From positions 1 through 19,091 of the forward strand of contig JAKEGQ010000035.1 in assembly GCA_022615475.1 (NCBI GenBank): a DNA stretch of 19,091 nucleotides, given 5' to 3'. Of this stretch, positions 1-6,874 are shown piece by piece; the first letter of the stretch is position 1, and each line of letters starts with the position of its first letter. This stretch comes from Candidatus Methylomirabilota bacterium. Lineage in GTDB: Bacteria > Methylomirabilota > Methylomirabilia > Methylomirabilales > CSP1-5. The notes under the pieces were generated by a model. That model ran no database searches and was not told where the DNA came from. It saw only the letters and a list, made by a program, of their open reading frames with translations. A program made the translations under genes and the position numbers.

Positions 1-480
1 AGGCAGATTGCCCAGCTGATCAAGGCCGAGGCGGGGCTTGAAGTGGGCTTTGCCGAATCGGGCGGCTGGGACACCCACGTCCAGCAAGGGACCACCACCG
101 GTTCCTTCGCGCGGCAGGCGCAGGACCTGGCCCGGGCGATCACCGCCTTCTGGACAGACCTCGAACGGTACCAGGACGACGTGGTGCTCTTGACGATGAC
201 GGAATTCGGCCGGAGTGTGCGCGAAAACGGCTCTGGCGGGACCGACCACGGACGCGCCTCGTGTCTCTTCGTGCTCGGCAATCCGGTTGCCGGAGGACAC
301 GTGTATGGCACGGTTCCGTCGCTCGCCCCGGACGCCCTCGAAGAAGGTCGAGACCTGCCCGTCACGACCGATTTCCGCGGCGTCTTCTCCGAGGTCGCCG
401 GCAAACATCTGGGCATTGCCCGAGACGAGATTCTCTTCCCCGGCTGGGCGGGGGCCCGGTTCCCCCTTCTGAGGGCATAA
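1..480 (+). CDS. DUF1501 family protein, C-terminal part
   Basis: The reading frame is open from base 1, so the gene begins outside the window; only about the last 159 residues are visible. The segment carries the features of the DUF1501 C-terminal half: FAESGGWDTH, then a long helix (ARQAQDLARAITAFWTDL), then LLTMTEFGRSVREN, then GGTDHGRASCLFVLG and a final LFPG. DUF1501 proteins belong to the alkaline-phosphatase/sulfatase-like superfamily and are usually exported; the Asp and His in GTDHG are candidate metal ligands. They often sit next to DUF1800 genes, but the upstream neighbour is not visible. The substrate is unknown. The gene ends 15 bases from the convergent transporter gene. Confidence 0.85.
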   Translation, partial: RQIAQLIKAEAGLEVGFAESGGWDTHVQQGTTTGSFARQAQDLARAITAFWTDLERYQDDVVLLTMTEFGRSVRENGSGGTDHGRASCLFVLGNPVAGGHVYGTVPSLAPDALEEGRDLPVTTDFRGVFSEVAGKHLGIARDEILFPGWAGARFPLLRA

Positions 481-495
481 GCCGGCCCTACACCA

Positions 496-1743
496 TCACC
501 GTCTGCCGCCAAGCTGGCGACCCTCTGGGAGAGACCGAAGCCAGAGCATGGCGCAAATCCCCAGGCCCCCCCCGATTCCCAAGACGCTGAACGCCAACCC
601 CCACGACCCTCGGGTCGGATCCGATGCGCCGGCCGTCACATCCAGCACCGCGCCAAAGGCGAGCGGCGCCACAGCGCCCGCCCCAAAGCCCAGCAGCGAA
701 CGCACCGCCAGTACCGAGCCGAGCTGCGCAGGCTCTACGACCTCTGTGATCCCCGCAGAATAGACCGGCGAGTCGCCCAAGGCCGAGAAGCCGTATACGA
801 GGCCAACGAGCAGCAGCAGCCCCAGCGGGGCGGTCAGCAGCCAGCCAAAGGTGAATGAGCATATGGTGCTAGCCGTCATCATCGCAATGATGACCGCCGT
901 TCGGCCCCAGCGGTCGGAGAGCCAGCCACCAACGCTGGCCGCGACAATCCCCATGATGTGGAAGAGGGCCGAGAGGTTGGCGCCAATGCCGGCCGAGCGG
1001 CTGAGATCCAGGCCGGTGGCGGCAAAGACCACAGTCAGGTAGGCAGGTGTCCACGCCCACATCCCAAAGAGCTCCCAGCAGTGAAATGTGTAGCCGGCCA
1101 CCATCAGCTGGGCTGCACGGTTCCGGCGCATCGTGTCCGAAAACCTCGAGAGAGCGGGGGCTCTGGCGTGCTGCAGTGGCGCGCCCCGCAGGACCGCGGC
1201 GGTGAGCGCCGCGCCGACGGCCGGCCCCAGCGCAAGGGCGAACAGGGCCGCGCGCCAGCCAACGATCGCCATCATCAGCCCCGCCAACCCGAGGGCGATC
1301 GCATACCCTAATGAGGCGGACGCCAGGAACCACCCGATAGCCCACCCACGCCGTTCAGCAGTAAACCGCTCGGCGAGAAGAACCAGCCCCGGGGTGTAGG
1401 TCCCGGCCAGCGCAGCGGCGAGGACGGAGAAGAGGATCAGGGCTGAAAGATACCCATGGGTGAAGAGGGGCAGGGACAAAGCAACAGCGGCCGATGCGAC
1501 GCTCGACCAGAGAAGGATGGGCCGGGCTCCCACCCGGTCGATCAGGGCCGAGAGGACCGCCAAAGAGACGGCACCGACGAGCTGAAAGGCGGATGAGATG
1601 GACCCTGCGGCGGCCCCTGACAGTTGCCACTCGCGCTGGACAATCGGCAGGATGGCCGGGTAGGCCATGAACATCATTGCAGCGCCCGCGCGTGCCCCAC
1701 AGAGGCCCGCGAGCCACAGCGTACCGTGGGACTCACGAGACAT
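496..1743 (-). CDS. Major facilitator superfamily transporter
   Basis: A 415-residue protein with about twelve hydrophobic segments, the usual MFS length. It has the loop-2 motif region DRVGARP after the second helix and the repeated motif GWLSDRWGRT between helices 8 and 9, marking the two six-helix halves. It acts in the inner membrane as a proton- or solute-coupled carrier. Nothing in the sequence fixes the substrate; the general look is of the cyanate/nitrate or organic-anion carriers, which is a guess. The ATG at 1743 is preceded by a GGAG-type ribosome site. The gene is divergent from the RRM gene and convergent with the DUF1501 gene, so it is probably transcribed alone. Confidence 0.85.
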   Translation of the reverse strand: MSRESHGTLWLAGLCGARAGAAMMFMAYPAILPIVQREWQLSGAAAGSISSAFQLVGAVSLAVLSALIDRVGARPILLWSSVASAAVALSLPLFTHGYLSALILFSVLAAALAGTYTPGLVLLAERFTAERRGWAIGWFLASASLGYAIALGLAGLMMAIVGWRAALFALALGPAVGAALTAAVLRGAPLQHARAPALSRFSDTMRRNRAAQLMVAGYTFHCWELFGMWAWTPAYLTVVFAATGLDLSRSAGIGANLSALFHIMGIVAASVGGWLSDRWGRTAVIIAMMTASTICSFTFGWLLTAPLGLLLLVGLVYGFSALGDSPVYSAGITEVVEPAQLGSVLAVRSLLGFGAGAVAPLAFGAVLDVTAGASDPTRGSWGLAFSVLGIGGGLGICAMLWLRSLPEGRQLGGRR

Positions 1744-1843
1744 CGCTCCGGCCTCCAGGCCGACGTGATCGTAGAGCGAATCACCCTACCCCCTTTGACC
1801 CGAAAACACAACGGTTTCACCCTTGACCTGACCGACTGCCGGC

Positions 1844-1865
1844 TGTGCCGCCTCCTTCCGGCACA
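1844..1865. repeat. Perfect 7-bp inverted repeat upstream of the RRM promoter
   Basis: TGTGCCG at 1844-1850 and CGGCACA at 1859-1865 are separated by 8 bases. The repeat ends about 9 bases before the -35 element of the RRM gene promoter, in the divergent intergenic region. It could be a regulator binding site; no regulator is suggested by the neighbours. Confidence 0.35.
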
Positions 1866-1874
1866 AAAGATGCA

Positions 1875-1904
1875 TTGACACTCTCCCCTGAAGGGCCCTA
1901 TACT
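1875..1904 (+). promoter_or_regulatory. Sigma-70 promoter of the RRM protein gene
   Basis: TTGACA at 1875-1880 and TATACT at 1899-1904 are separated by 18 bases. This is a perfect -35 and a five-of-six -10 element, so strong expression is expected. Transcription would start near 1911 and give a leader of about 97 bases before the ATG at 2008. Confidence 0.75.
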
Positions 1905-1949
1905 TAGTGCGACTTTAGCTTCTCACGGTTTTGGCGTGGGTTCGTGACG

Positions 1950-1978
1950 AGGCCGCGAGGACTGCAGTCCAGCGGCCT
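1950..1978 (+). promoter_or_regulatory. Leader hairpin of the RRM protein mRNA
   Basis: AGGCCGC at 1950-1956 pairs with GCGGCCT at 1972-1978, and inside it lies the palindrome GGACTGCAGTCC (1959-1970). The result is a two-tier hairpin in the transcribed leader, followed by TTTGTGTGTT and then the ribosome site AGGAAAGGAGAG. It may act as an attenuator, a stability element, or a binding site for the RRM protein itself; the sequence alone does not decide. Confidence 0.5.
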
Positions 1979-2007
1979 TTGTGTGTTAGAGGAAAGGAGA
2001 GAAAGGC

Positions 2008-2337
2008 ATGGCAGCCCGAGTATACGTGGGCAATCTTCCCTTCAGCGTCGATGCAGAGCAGTTGCGCGCCCTTGTTGAGCAAGGTGGCCATAAGGCGCTG
2101 GACATCAAGATCGTCACCGATCGCGAGACCGGCCGACCCCGCGGGTTCGCCTTCGTGGAGATGGCGAGCGCCGACGAGGCGCAGGCGGTCATCGCGGCCC
2201 TGAACGGGCGCGACGTCGGGGGGCGTACGCTCACGGTCAGCATGGCCCGCGAGCGTGAGCCGCGGGGCGGCGGCCCGGGTCGTGGCGGTTTCGGCAGGGA
2301 CCGCACCGGCGGGGGCGGCCGGCGGCAACGGTACTAA
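2008..2337 (+). CDS. RRM-type RNA-binding protein
   Basis: A 109-residue single-RRM protein of the small glycine-rich type found in cyanobacteria and many other bacteria. RNP2 (VYVGNL) is at residues 5-10 and RNP1 (RGFAFVEM) at 45-52, with the aromatic residues that stack on RNA in place. The RRM ends near residue 82, followed by a flexible Gly/Arg-rich tail. Such proteins bind single-stranded RNA in the cytoplasm and are often induced by cold. The start ATG has a strong purine-rich ribosome site 5-15 bases upstream. The promoter and structured leader before it suggest high, post-transcriptionally adjusted expression. A GC-rich hairpin without a U-tract separates it from the next gene in the same direction, so partial read-through is possible. 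Confidence 0.93.
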   Translation: MAARVYVGNLPFSVDAEQLRALVEQGGHKALDIKIVTDRETGRPRGFAFVEMASADEAQAVIAALNGRDVGGRTLTVSMAREREPRGGGPGRGGFGRDRTGGGGRRQRY

Positions 2338-2348
2338 GACACCAAAGA

Positions 2349-2379
2349 CTCGGAAGCCCGGGCCTGCCCGGGGGCCGAG
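2349..2379 (+). other. GC-rich hairpin between the RRM and parvulin genes
   Basis: CTCGG at 2349-2353 pairs with CCGAG at 2375-2379, and CCCGGGC at 2357-2363 with GCCCGGG at 2366-2372. There is no downstream U-tract, so it is not a standard intrinsic terminator. It may protect the 3' end of the RRM message or lower read-through into the parvulin gene. Confidence 0.45.
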
Positions 2380-2418
2380 CGCCCGCAGGAGAGAGGCAAT
2401 CGCTCAGAGGAGAGAAGC

Positions 2419-3396
2419 ATGACACGCCGGTTTGTGGTTCTCGCGCTCGTCCTCGCGTTCGGGCTGATGGGCTCCCCATGGAGCCCTGGTTCGGCAGCGC
2501 CGCCTTCGGCGCAGGACGCAGCGGCCCAGGTGAATGGCAAGAAGATTACCTACCAAGAGCTGAACGACGAATTTCTCACTCGCACCCGAGTCCCCTTTGA
2601 CAAGGTGCAGGACGACCCGCAAGCGCAGCAGGCCCGAAAGGACCTATTACAAACGCTCATCGACGGCGAACTCGTGCTGGAGCAGGCAGAGCGACAGAAA
2701 TTGACCGTGACACCCCAGGCGATCGATGAGCAGGTCAAAGGCATCCGGGCTCGCTTCCCCTCCGAAGAGGCCTTCAAGCAGGCCCTGAATGCGAGCGGCT
2801 TGACCGCGGAGCGCCTGAAGGCCAATATCAAGAAGGGAATGTTGCGCCAACAGCTCCTCAACAAGGAGGTCCTGGAAAAGGTCTCGGTCTCCCCGAAGGA
2901 GGTAGAGACCTTCTACAACGAGCATAAGGACATCTATGTCCAGGAAGAGGCGGTGCACGCCAGGCACATCTTGATCAAGGTGGCGCCTGACGCCTCTCCT
3001 GAAAACGATCAGAAGGCCAAGGAACGGGCGCAAGCCGTGCTGACCAAGGCGAAGAAAGGGGAGGATTTCTCGAAGCTGGCCGCGCAAAATTCTGAGGATT
3101 CCTCCAACAAGGACAGCGGAGGTGATCTCGGTTATTTCGGTCGAGGGAGGATGGTGAAGCCCTTCGAAGATGCCGCCTTCGCCCTCAAAGCCGGCCAGAT
3201 CAGTGATCCGGTCCGATCCCAGTTTGGCTACCACATCATCAAGGTGGATGACCGAAAAGAAGCCAAGCGCCTCTCCTTTGCCGAGGCAAAGGACCAGGTG
3301 GAAAAGGACCTCACGAGGGAAAAGGCGAGGGTCCGCTACGGGGAATATGTCGCAGGGTTGCGCGAGAAGGCCAAGATCACCGTCAATCTGAAGTAG
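2419..3396 (+). CDS. Exported peptidyl-prolyl cis-trans isomerase (SurA/PrsA-like parvulin)
   Basis: A 325-residue protein. Residues 1-28 form a Sec signal peptide (MTRR, hydrophobic core, then GSAA); there is no lipobox cysteine, so a soluble periplasmic form is likely. Residues 40-160 resemble the SurA N-terminal chaperone domain (VNGKKITYQELNDEF). Residues 175-275 form a PpiC rotamase domain with ARHILIKV, SSNKDSGGDLGYFGRG, MVKPFEDAAFAL and FGYHIIKV. The family catalyses proline isomerisation and helps outer-membrane or secreted proteins fold. The ATG is preceded by GAGGAGAG at good spacing. It could be co-transcribed with the RRM gene 81 bases upstream. Confidence 0.92.
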   Translation: MTRRFVVLALVLAFGLMGSPWSPGSAAPPSAQDAAAQVNGKKITYQELNDEFLTRTRVPFDKVQDDPQAQQARKDLLQTLIDGELVLEQAERQKLTVTPQAIDEQVKGIRARFPSEEAFKQALNASGLTAERLKANIKKGMLRQQLLNKEVLEKVSVSPKEVETFYNEHKDIYVQEEAVHARHILIKVAPDASPENDQKAKERAQAVLTKAKKGEDFSKLAAQNSEDSSNKDSGGDLGYFGRGRMVKPFEDAAFALKAGQISDPVRSQFGYHIIKVDDRKEAKRLSFAEAKDQVEKDLTREKARVRYGEYVAGLREKAKITVNLK

Positions 3397-3446
3397 CCCG
3401 ATTCCTGCTCTGGACCACCTCAGCCCCGACCAGATCTCGTTTTCTG

Positions 3447-3473
3447 CGCGGTCGTCGCCGGGCGATCGCGTTT
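3447..3473 (+). terminator. Possible weak terminator after the parvulin gene
   Basis: A 10-bp stem (3447-3456 with 3461-3470, two G-U pairs, loop GCCG) is followed only by TTT and then mixed sequence. The short U-run makes it a weak candidate. Confidence 0.3.
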
Positions 3474-3558
3474 GCTGACGGCAAGCTTCGGGCCCTTGGG
3501 GTAAGGTCCAGCGGCATTGTCTTTATTTTATCGCTGCGTCTCAGGGGAGGATCGACCC

Positions 3559-4677
3559 ATGAGGAACTCCGCCCCGACAGCAGCTCATCCTCAAGCTCTG
3601 GCAACCCAATCCCTGTGGCTCCGCGATAAGAGGTGGGACCTCACGTTCGTCAGCCTCAGCGTGGTGCTCGTGGCGTTCCCTATCATCACGTACCTCTTCA
3701 CCAATCAATTCACTCCACAGATTAACCATCTTCTCCGGACCATCGGCTCATCGTTCATTTGGGACGACGACGCGAGCCGGAATCTCGTCAACGCTCTCAT
3801 CGCACTTTTCATCGGCGGGCCGCACATGTACGCAACGTTTACCCGGACGGCCTTTGATGGAGAGTTCACGAGGAAACACAAACTGGTCATGGGACTTTCC
3901 GTGCTGATCCCGGTGGGTGTCATCTATCTTGGGGTGACGAGCTTTCAGTTCTTGCTCACGTTCTTTTTCTTCTGGGCCTCCGTCCATATCCTCCACCAGA
4001 TCGTGTTCATCATGGAATGTTACGACAAGAAATTGCGTCGGTCACTAACCCTCAGGGGACGCATGATTGATTACGCGGTCATCTTCTCAAGCCTCTTTCC
4101 CATTGCTATTTATAGGTTCGTCCATGGGGAATTTGCCATCGGCAGCAACGTGATTTTCTTTCCCGAGTTCCTCAAAGTCTCTGCAGTCTTCTATCTCGTC
4201 ACGGCTTTTTTTGCAGTGGCCTTGCTCCTCTTCATCGCCAAGACGATGCGGGAAGTACGGCAAGGGGTCGCCCATTACCCGAAGATCCTCTTGATGTCTC
4301 TGACGATTGTCGTCTCCTTCTTCATTCCGGCATTTCGGAACCTCGATGTCGCATTCCAGGGATTTAACACATGGCACTCATTCCAGTATCTCGGTTTGAC
4401 GTATTACATTAACCGGATCCGACACGAGCGAGGCGAAATTTCCAATGCGTTCATCGACAAGATCTCGCAGGAAGGGAAAGGCTGGCAGTACTACTTCCTC
4501 AACATCGGATTCACGGCTCTCGCCATCGGCCTCATCATGGTCCTGCTCATGTTCCGGGAGAGTCTGGGGTTGTCGTTCGACCAGTGCTACTACATCGTCG
4601 TCTTATCCTTCCTCCTGATGCACTACTTGCACGACCACGTGCTCTTCACCCAGCCCGAAGTTATCCTGACGAAATGA
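3559..4677 (+). CDS. Polytopic membrane protein of unknown function
   Basis: I do not recognise this family. The frame is open from 3517, but the ATG at 3559 has GGGGAGG just upstream and is the likely start, giving 372 residues. There are about eight to nine hydrophobic segments. Histidines sit in or next to membrane segments in recurring contexts: GGPHMYATF, WASVHILHQ, NTWHSFQYLG and LLMHYLHDHVLF. This resembles the arrangement in membrane-bound metal enzymes, so an integral-membrane oxidase, desaturase or dioxygenase is possible, but this is inference. Codons are visibly more AT-rich than in neighbouring genes, which may mean transfer. It is flanked by the parvulin and cupin genes with its own intergenic spaces. 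Confidence 0.75.
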   Translation: MRNSAPTAAHPQALATQSLWLRDKRWDLTFVSLSVVLVAFPIITYLFTNQFTPQINHLLRTIGSSFIWDDDASRNLVNALIALFIGGPHMYATFTRTAFDGEFTRKHKLVMGLSVLIPVGVIYLGVTSFQFLLTFFFFWASVHILHQIVFIMECYDKKLRRSLTLRGRMIDYAVIFSSLFPIAIYRFVHGEFAIGSNVIFFPEFLKVSAVFYLVTAFFAVALLLFIAKTMREVRQGVAHYPKILLMSLTIVVSFFIPAFRNLDVAFQGFNTWHSFQYLGLTYYINRIRHERGEISNAFIDKISQEGKGWQYYFLNIGFTALAIGLIMVLLMFRESLGLSFDQCYYIVVLSFLLMHYLHDHVLFTQPEVILTK

Positions 4678-4915
4678 CCTGGATTTTCACCAAGGTTTTC
4701 TTCCGTCCTGCCTCGGGGTCCAGGGATAAGACAAAAAGTCCTTGACAGCCCTGGGGAAGCAGGAAATATTTACGCTCACAGGAGTAAATGATGGAACCGG
4801 GGTAGGCATAGCTCCTAGCCCACCTCCGGCACAATCGACGGCGCATCAACCATTCCGACGCCCTCCCGGGTGAAGCACGGCCCAGAAGGGCGTTTTGTTT
4901 TTGAGAGGAGGGGCC

Positions 4916-5341
4916 ATGAAACAAACGGGTATGATCCTTACCTGCGTGATCACTGTCGCGCTCGGCGGGTTTGGCATCCGAAGTCTTCACGCCCAACAGA
5001 AACAGGAGTATGTGCCAAAAGCTGAGACCGTGAAGCTCGTCGAAACTTCTCTCCATGGGGAGCCTGGGAAGAAGGTACAAATCAGATATTCCAAGCTCCC
5101 GCCGGGGTACGTTGGAGAGAAGCATTACCATTCCGGGCCCGTGTTCGTGTACATCTTGAACGGCAACTTCGCCATAGACGAAGCGGGAAAATCACGCCAG
5201 ATATTCCAGGCCGGCCAAGTGTATCAGGAGCCGGTCGGCAAAACGATGCAGGCCAGAAATCTGAGCACCGGCGAACCCACCGAGATCCTGATATTCCAGG
5301 TCTACGGTGAGGGAGAGGCGCTGATGTACAAGGTGGAGTAG
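4916..5341 (+). CDS. Exported cupin-domain protein
   Basis: A 141-residue protein. The ATG at 4916 follows a clear AGAGGAGGGG ribosome site, so it is preferred over a start at 4895. Residues 1-27 are a signal peptide ending in HAQ. The rest is one small beta-barrel cupin: the first motif contains HYHSGPVFVYILNG, with candidate metal ligands His70 and His72, and the second motif region is FQAGQVYQEPVGKTMQARN. The glutamate usual in motif 1 is absent, as in the exported cupin_2 proteins with an HxHxGP motif. The substrate is unknown; these proteins bind small ligands or metals in the periplasm. About 240 bases with no gene precede it, and no clear promoter was found there. Confidence 0.85.
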   Translation: MKQTGMILTCVITVALGGFGIRSLHAQQKQEYVPKAETVKLVETSLHGEPGKKVQIRYSKLPPGYVGEKHYHSGPVFVYILNGNFAIDEAGKSRQIFQAGQVYQEPVGKTMQARNLSTGEPTEILIFQVYGEGEALMYKVE

Positions 5342-5473
5342 CCGGAGCGCCCTGTGCATGACGGCGAGGGGGCCAGACTTTGAAATCTGAACAATCTTCC
5401 GACTCGGTGTGTGGGTGCTCCGCTCAAGGGATGAGCCAAAGCAAGATCTGACCGTGGAGAGCGTCGAAGGGGG

Positions 5474-5523
5474 ATGGTGCGGGGAGGGGGAGTCGAACCC
5501 CCACGGGCGCGAAGGACAAAGAG
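5474..5523 (-). repeat. tRNA-Leu 3'-end fragment, outer copy (candidate attachment-site scar)
   Basis: This segment matches the 3' part of the tRNA-Leu gene at 11460-11548: CCA end, acceptor 3' strand, whole T arm and variable arm. There is one mismatch in the acceptor (5481) and two at the edge of the anticodon arm (5516, 5518). At 5519-5523 it reads AAGAG, like the copy at 8356 and unlike the intact tRNA. The 5' half of a tRNA is missing, so it cannot be functional. It lies 13 bases beyond the stop codon of the REC-PilZ gene and has the same orientation as the other copies. Confidence 0.85.
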
Positions 5524-5536
5524 CTCTCTTGTGGCG

Positions 5537-6271
5537 CTACACTCCTTCTTTCGCCGCTAGATCGTGGAGAAATCGCTTATACTTCAGCCAGTCTCCCTCC
5601 GGCGCAAAGCGAACCAGCCTGACGCCATGGGGAATAGCTTGGGAGCCCGAGCGATAGTCCTTCCAGATCACCTGCCCCTGGGCGGTCACCTCCCCCGCGG
5701 GGAGCGCTAGCCGAAGGTGAAGCATGGTCCCCGGGACTATCATTTCGGGCAGCCAGATCAGGAGGCCGGTCGAGCCTATATCCGCCGTGGTCCCTTCAAC
5801 TTCCCGGGTCCCCCCCCCATCCCCAGGAAGGATGCACCGGACCGGCAGGTGCGCCCGAAACCGGGCAGAGAGGCGTGGGCGCGCCAGGGTGCTGGGGTGT
5901 TCCCTTTCCAGAACCATTCTCACCACATAAAGCAGATTTTCCGGTGCAAGGGGCTTCGTCAGAAAGAACTCCGCGCCCGCATGATAGGCCTCCTCGGCGT
6001 ACCGCAACTCCAGCGAGGCCGTGATTCCGACGACGGGAATTTCCCTGGTCACCGGATCCTGTTTCAGGCGTTGACAGGTTGTGATGCCATTTATTCCTGG
6101 CATGAGCATATCCAGGATGATAATGGCCGGGCGGGCGGCCCGGACCAGCTCGATCCCCGAGGGACCGTCGTGAGCTGACAGGACCTGGTAACCCGCCTTT
6201 CCGAGGACTATACCGACGGAATCACAGAATAGAGGATCATCATCAATGATGACAATAGAACCTTCATGCAT
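5537..6271 (-). CDS. Response regulator with REC and PilZ domains
   Basis: A 244-residue protein starting at the ATG at 6271, which has AAGGTGG upstream; longer open frame to 6481 is not receiver-like. Residues 1-123 are an intact receiver: acidic Asp10-Asp12, phosphorylation site Asp54 in IILDMLMPG, Thr84 and Lys106. Residues about 130-240 form a PilZ domain, with an arginine motif R133xxxR137 and D164IGSTG169 in place of the usual DxSxxG. PilZ domains bind cyclic di-GMP, so this protein probably joins a phosphorelay to c-di-GMP control of motility, attachment or polysaccharide. No partner kinase is encoded nearby. The gene is at the left edge of the tRNA-bounded segment and is divergent from the sigma-54 regulator. 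Confidence 0.88.
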   Translation of the reverse strand: MHEGSIVIIDDDPLFCDSVGIVLGKAGYQVLSAHDGPSGIELVRAARPAIIILDMLMPGINGITTCQRLKQDPVTREIPVVGITASLELRYAEEAYHAGAEFFLTKPLAPENLLYVVRMVLEREHPSTLARPRLSARFRAHLPVRCILPGDGGGTREVEGTTADIGSTGLLIWLPEMIVPGTMLHLRLALPAGEVTAQGQVIWKDYRSGSQAIPHGVRLVRFAPEGDWLKYKRFLHDLAAKEGV

Positions 6272-6552
6272 GGGCACCACCTTTCTTTGTCTGCGCAAAG
6301 TCTCCGCTAGTATTCGCAATTTCTGTGCCATCGTCGGTGAGCCCGAGAGATGAAAATCCAGGAGATCCTGCTGCTGATCTCTCAGAAGCTGACGATTTCC
6401 TACCGGGGTCCGGCCTACCGGGAGTAACGCGCGGCTGCTCTGAAGACTCCGGGTGGCTTTTGCGGGATTTCCCCCCTCCAAATCCGAGTTTCACCCGATT
6501 CCCCAGCTTTCCATGGCGGTATAGAGTGCTATTCGGGTCTATAAACCCATAG
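6272..6552. other. Intergenic region upstream of the REC-PilZ gene
   Basis: There is no convincing gene in these 281 bases, which are more AT-rich than the flanks. The only structure seen is a 7-bp inverted repeat, GAGAGAT at 6345-6351 and ATCTCTC at 6377-6383, which could be a regulator site for the REC-PilZ gene. No good sigma-70 promoter pair was found. Confidence 0.4.
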
Positions 6553-6831
6553 TTCAGGGGGTCGATCAGTGCGCGTGTCAAAATCGTGATTGTTGACGAT
6601 AATCAAACATTTCACACCGTCCTAAAGCGAATCCTCGTAAAGGACCCGAAGCTGAACGTGGTGGGTAGAACTCGGTCTTTGCGCGACTGCCCGGAAATCT
6701 GCCGTCTACTTCTCGGAAGCTGTCGAAGGTTTGACACCTATTGTCCTCTCCAGATCTCTTTATTTTCGAGCGGATTCCAATCAAAGCCTTTGGTACAGAG
6801 ATTGCCAACTAGAGGACGGCCCCCCGACTGA
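6553..6831 (+). pseudogene. Truncated response-regulator receiver remnant
   Basis: The frame opens after a stop at 6550-6552. It reads ARVKIVIVDDNQTFHTVLKR followed by ILVKDPKLNVVG, a good match to the first strand and helix of a receiver domain including the acidic Asp pair. After about residue 30 the match is lost: no phosphorylation Asp, no conserved Lys, and the rest looks like non-coding sequence. There is no in-frame ATG; only a GTG at 6586, inside the first beta strand. The likely origin is deletion of a NarL- or CheY-type regulator, with the breakpoint between about 6665 and the sigma-54 promoter at 6790. Confidence 0.55.
6790..6806 (+). promoter_or_regulatory. Sigma-54 (RpoN) type promoter
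   Basis: TTGGTACA, four bases, then TTGCC. The invariant GG (6792-6793) and GC (6804-6805) are separated by exactly ten bases, as RpoN requires, and the TTGG-AC and TTGC flanks agree with the consensus. It is about 70 bases before the ATG of the sigma-54 activator gene and points towards it. Autoregulation, or control by another activator, is likely. Confidence 0.65.
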
Positions 6832-6874
6832 GATCTGAACAGGAGTTTCCACTCAACCAGCACGGAGGCATCGT

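Noticed and set aside
4880..4901. GCCC-AGAA-GGGC followed by a T-rich run as a terminator
   Set aside because: The stem has only four base pairs and lies immediately before the cupin ribosome site, 200 bases beyond the previous gene.
6731..6760. TTGACA as a sigma-70 promoter for the sigma-54 activator gene
   Set aside because: No acceptable -10 element lies 16-18 bases downstream; the nearest AT-rich hexamer is too far away. The sigma-54 site at 6790 is much better.
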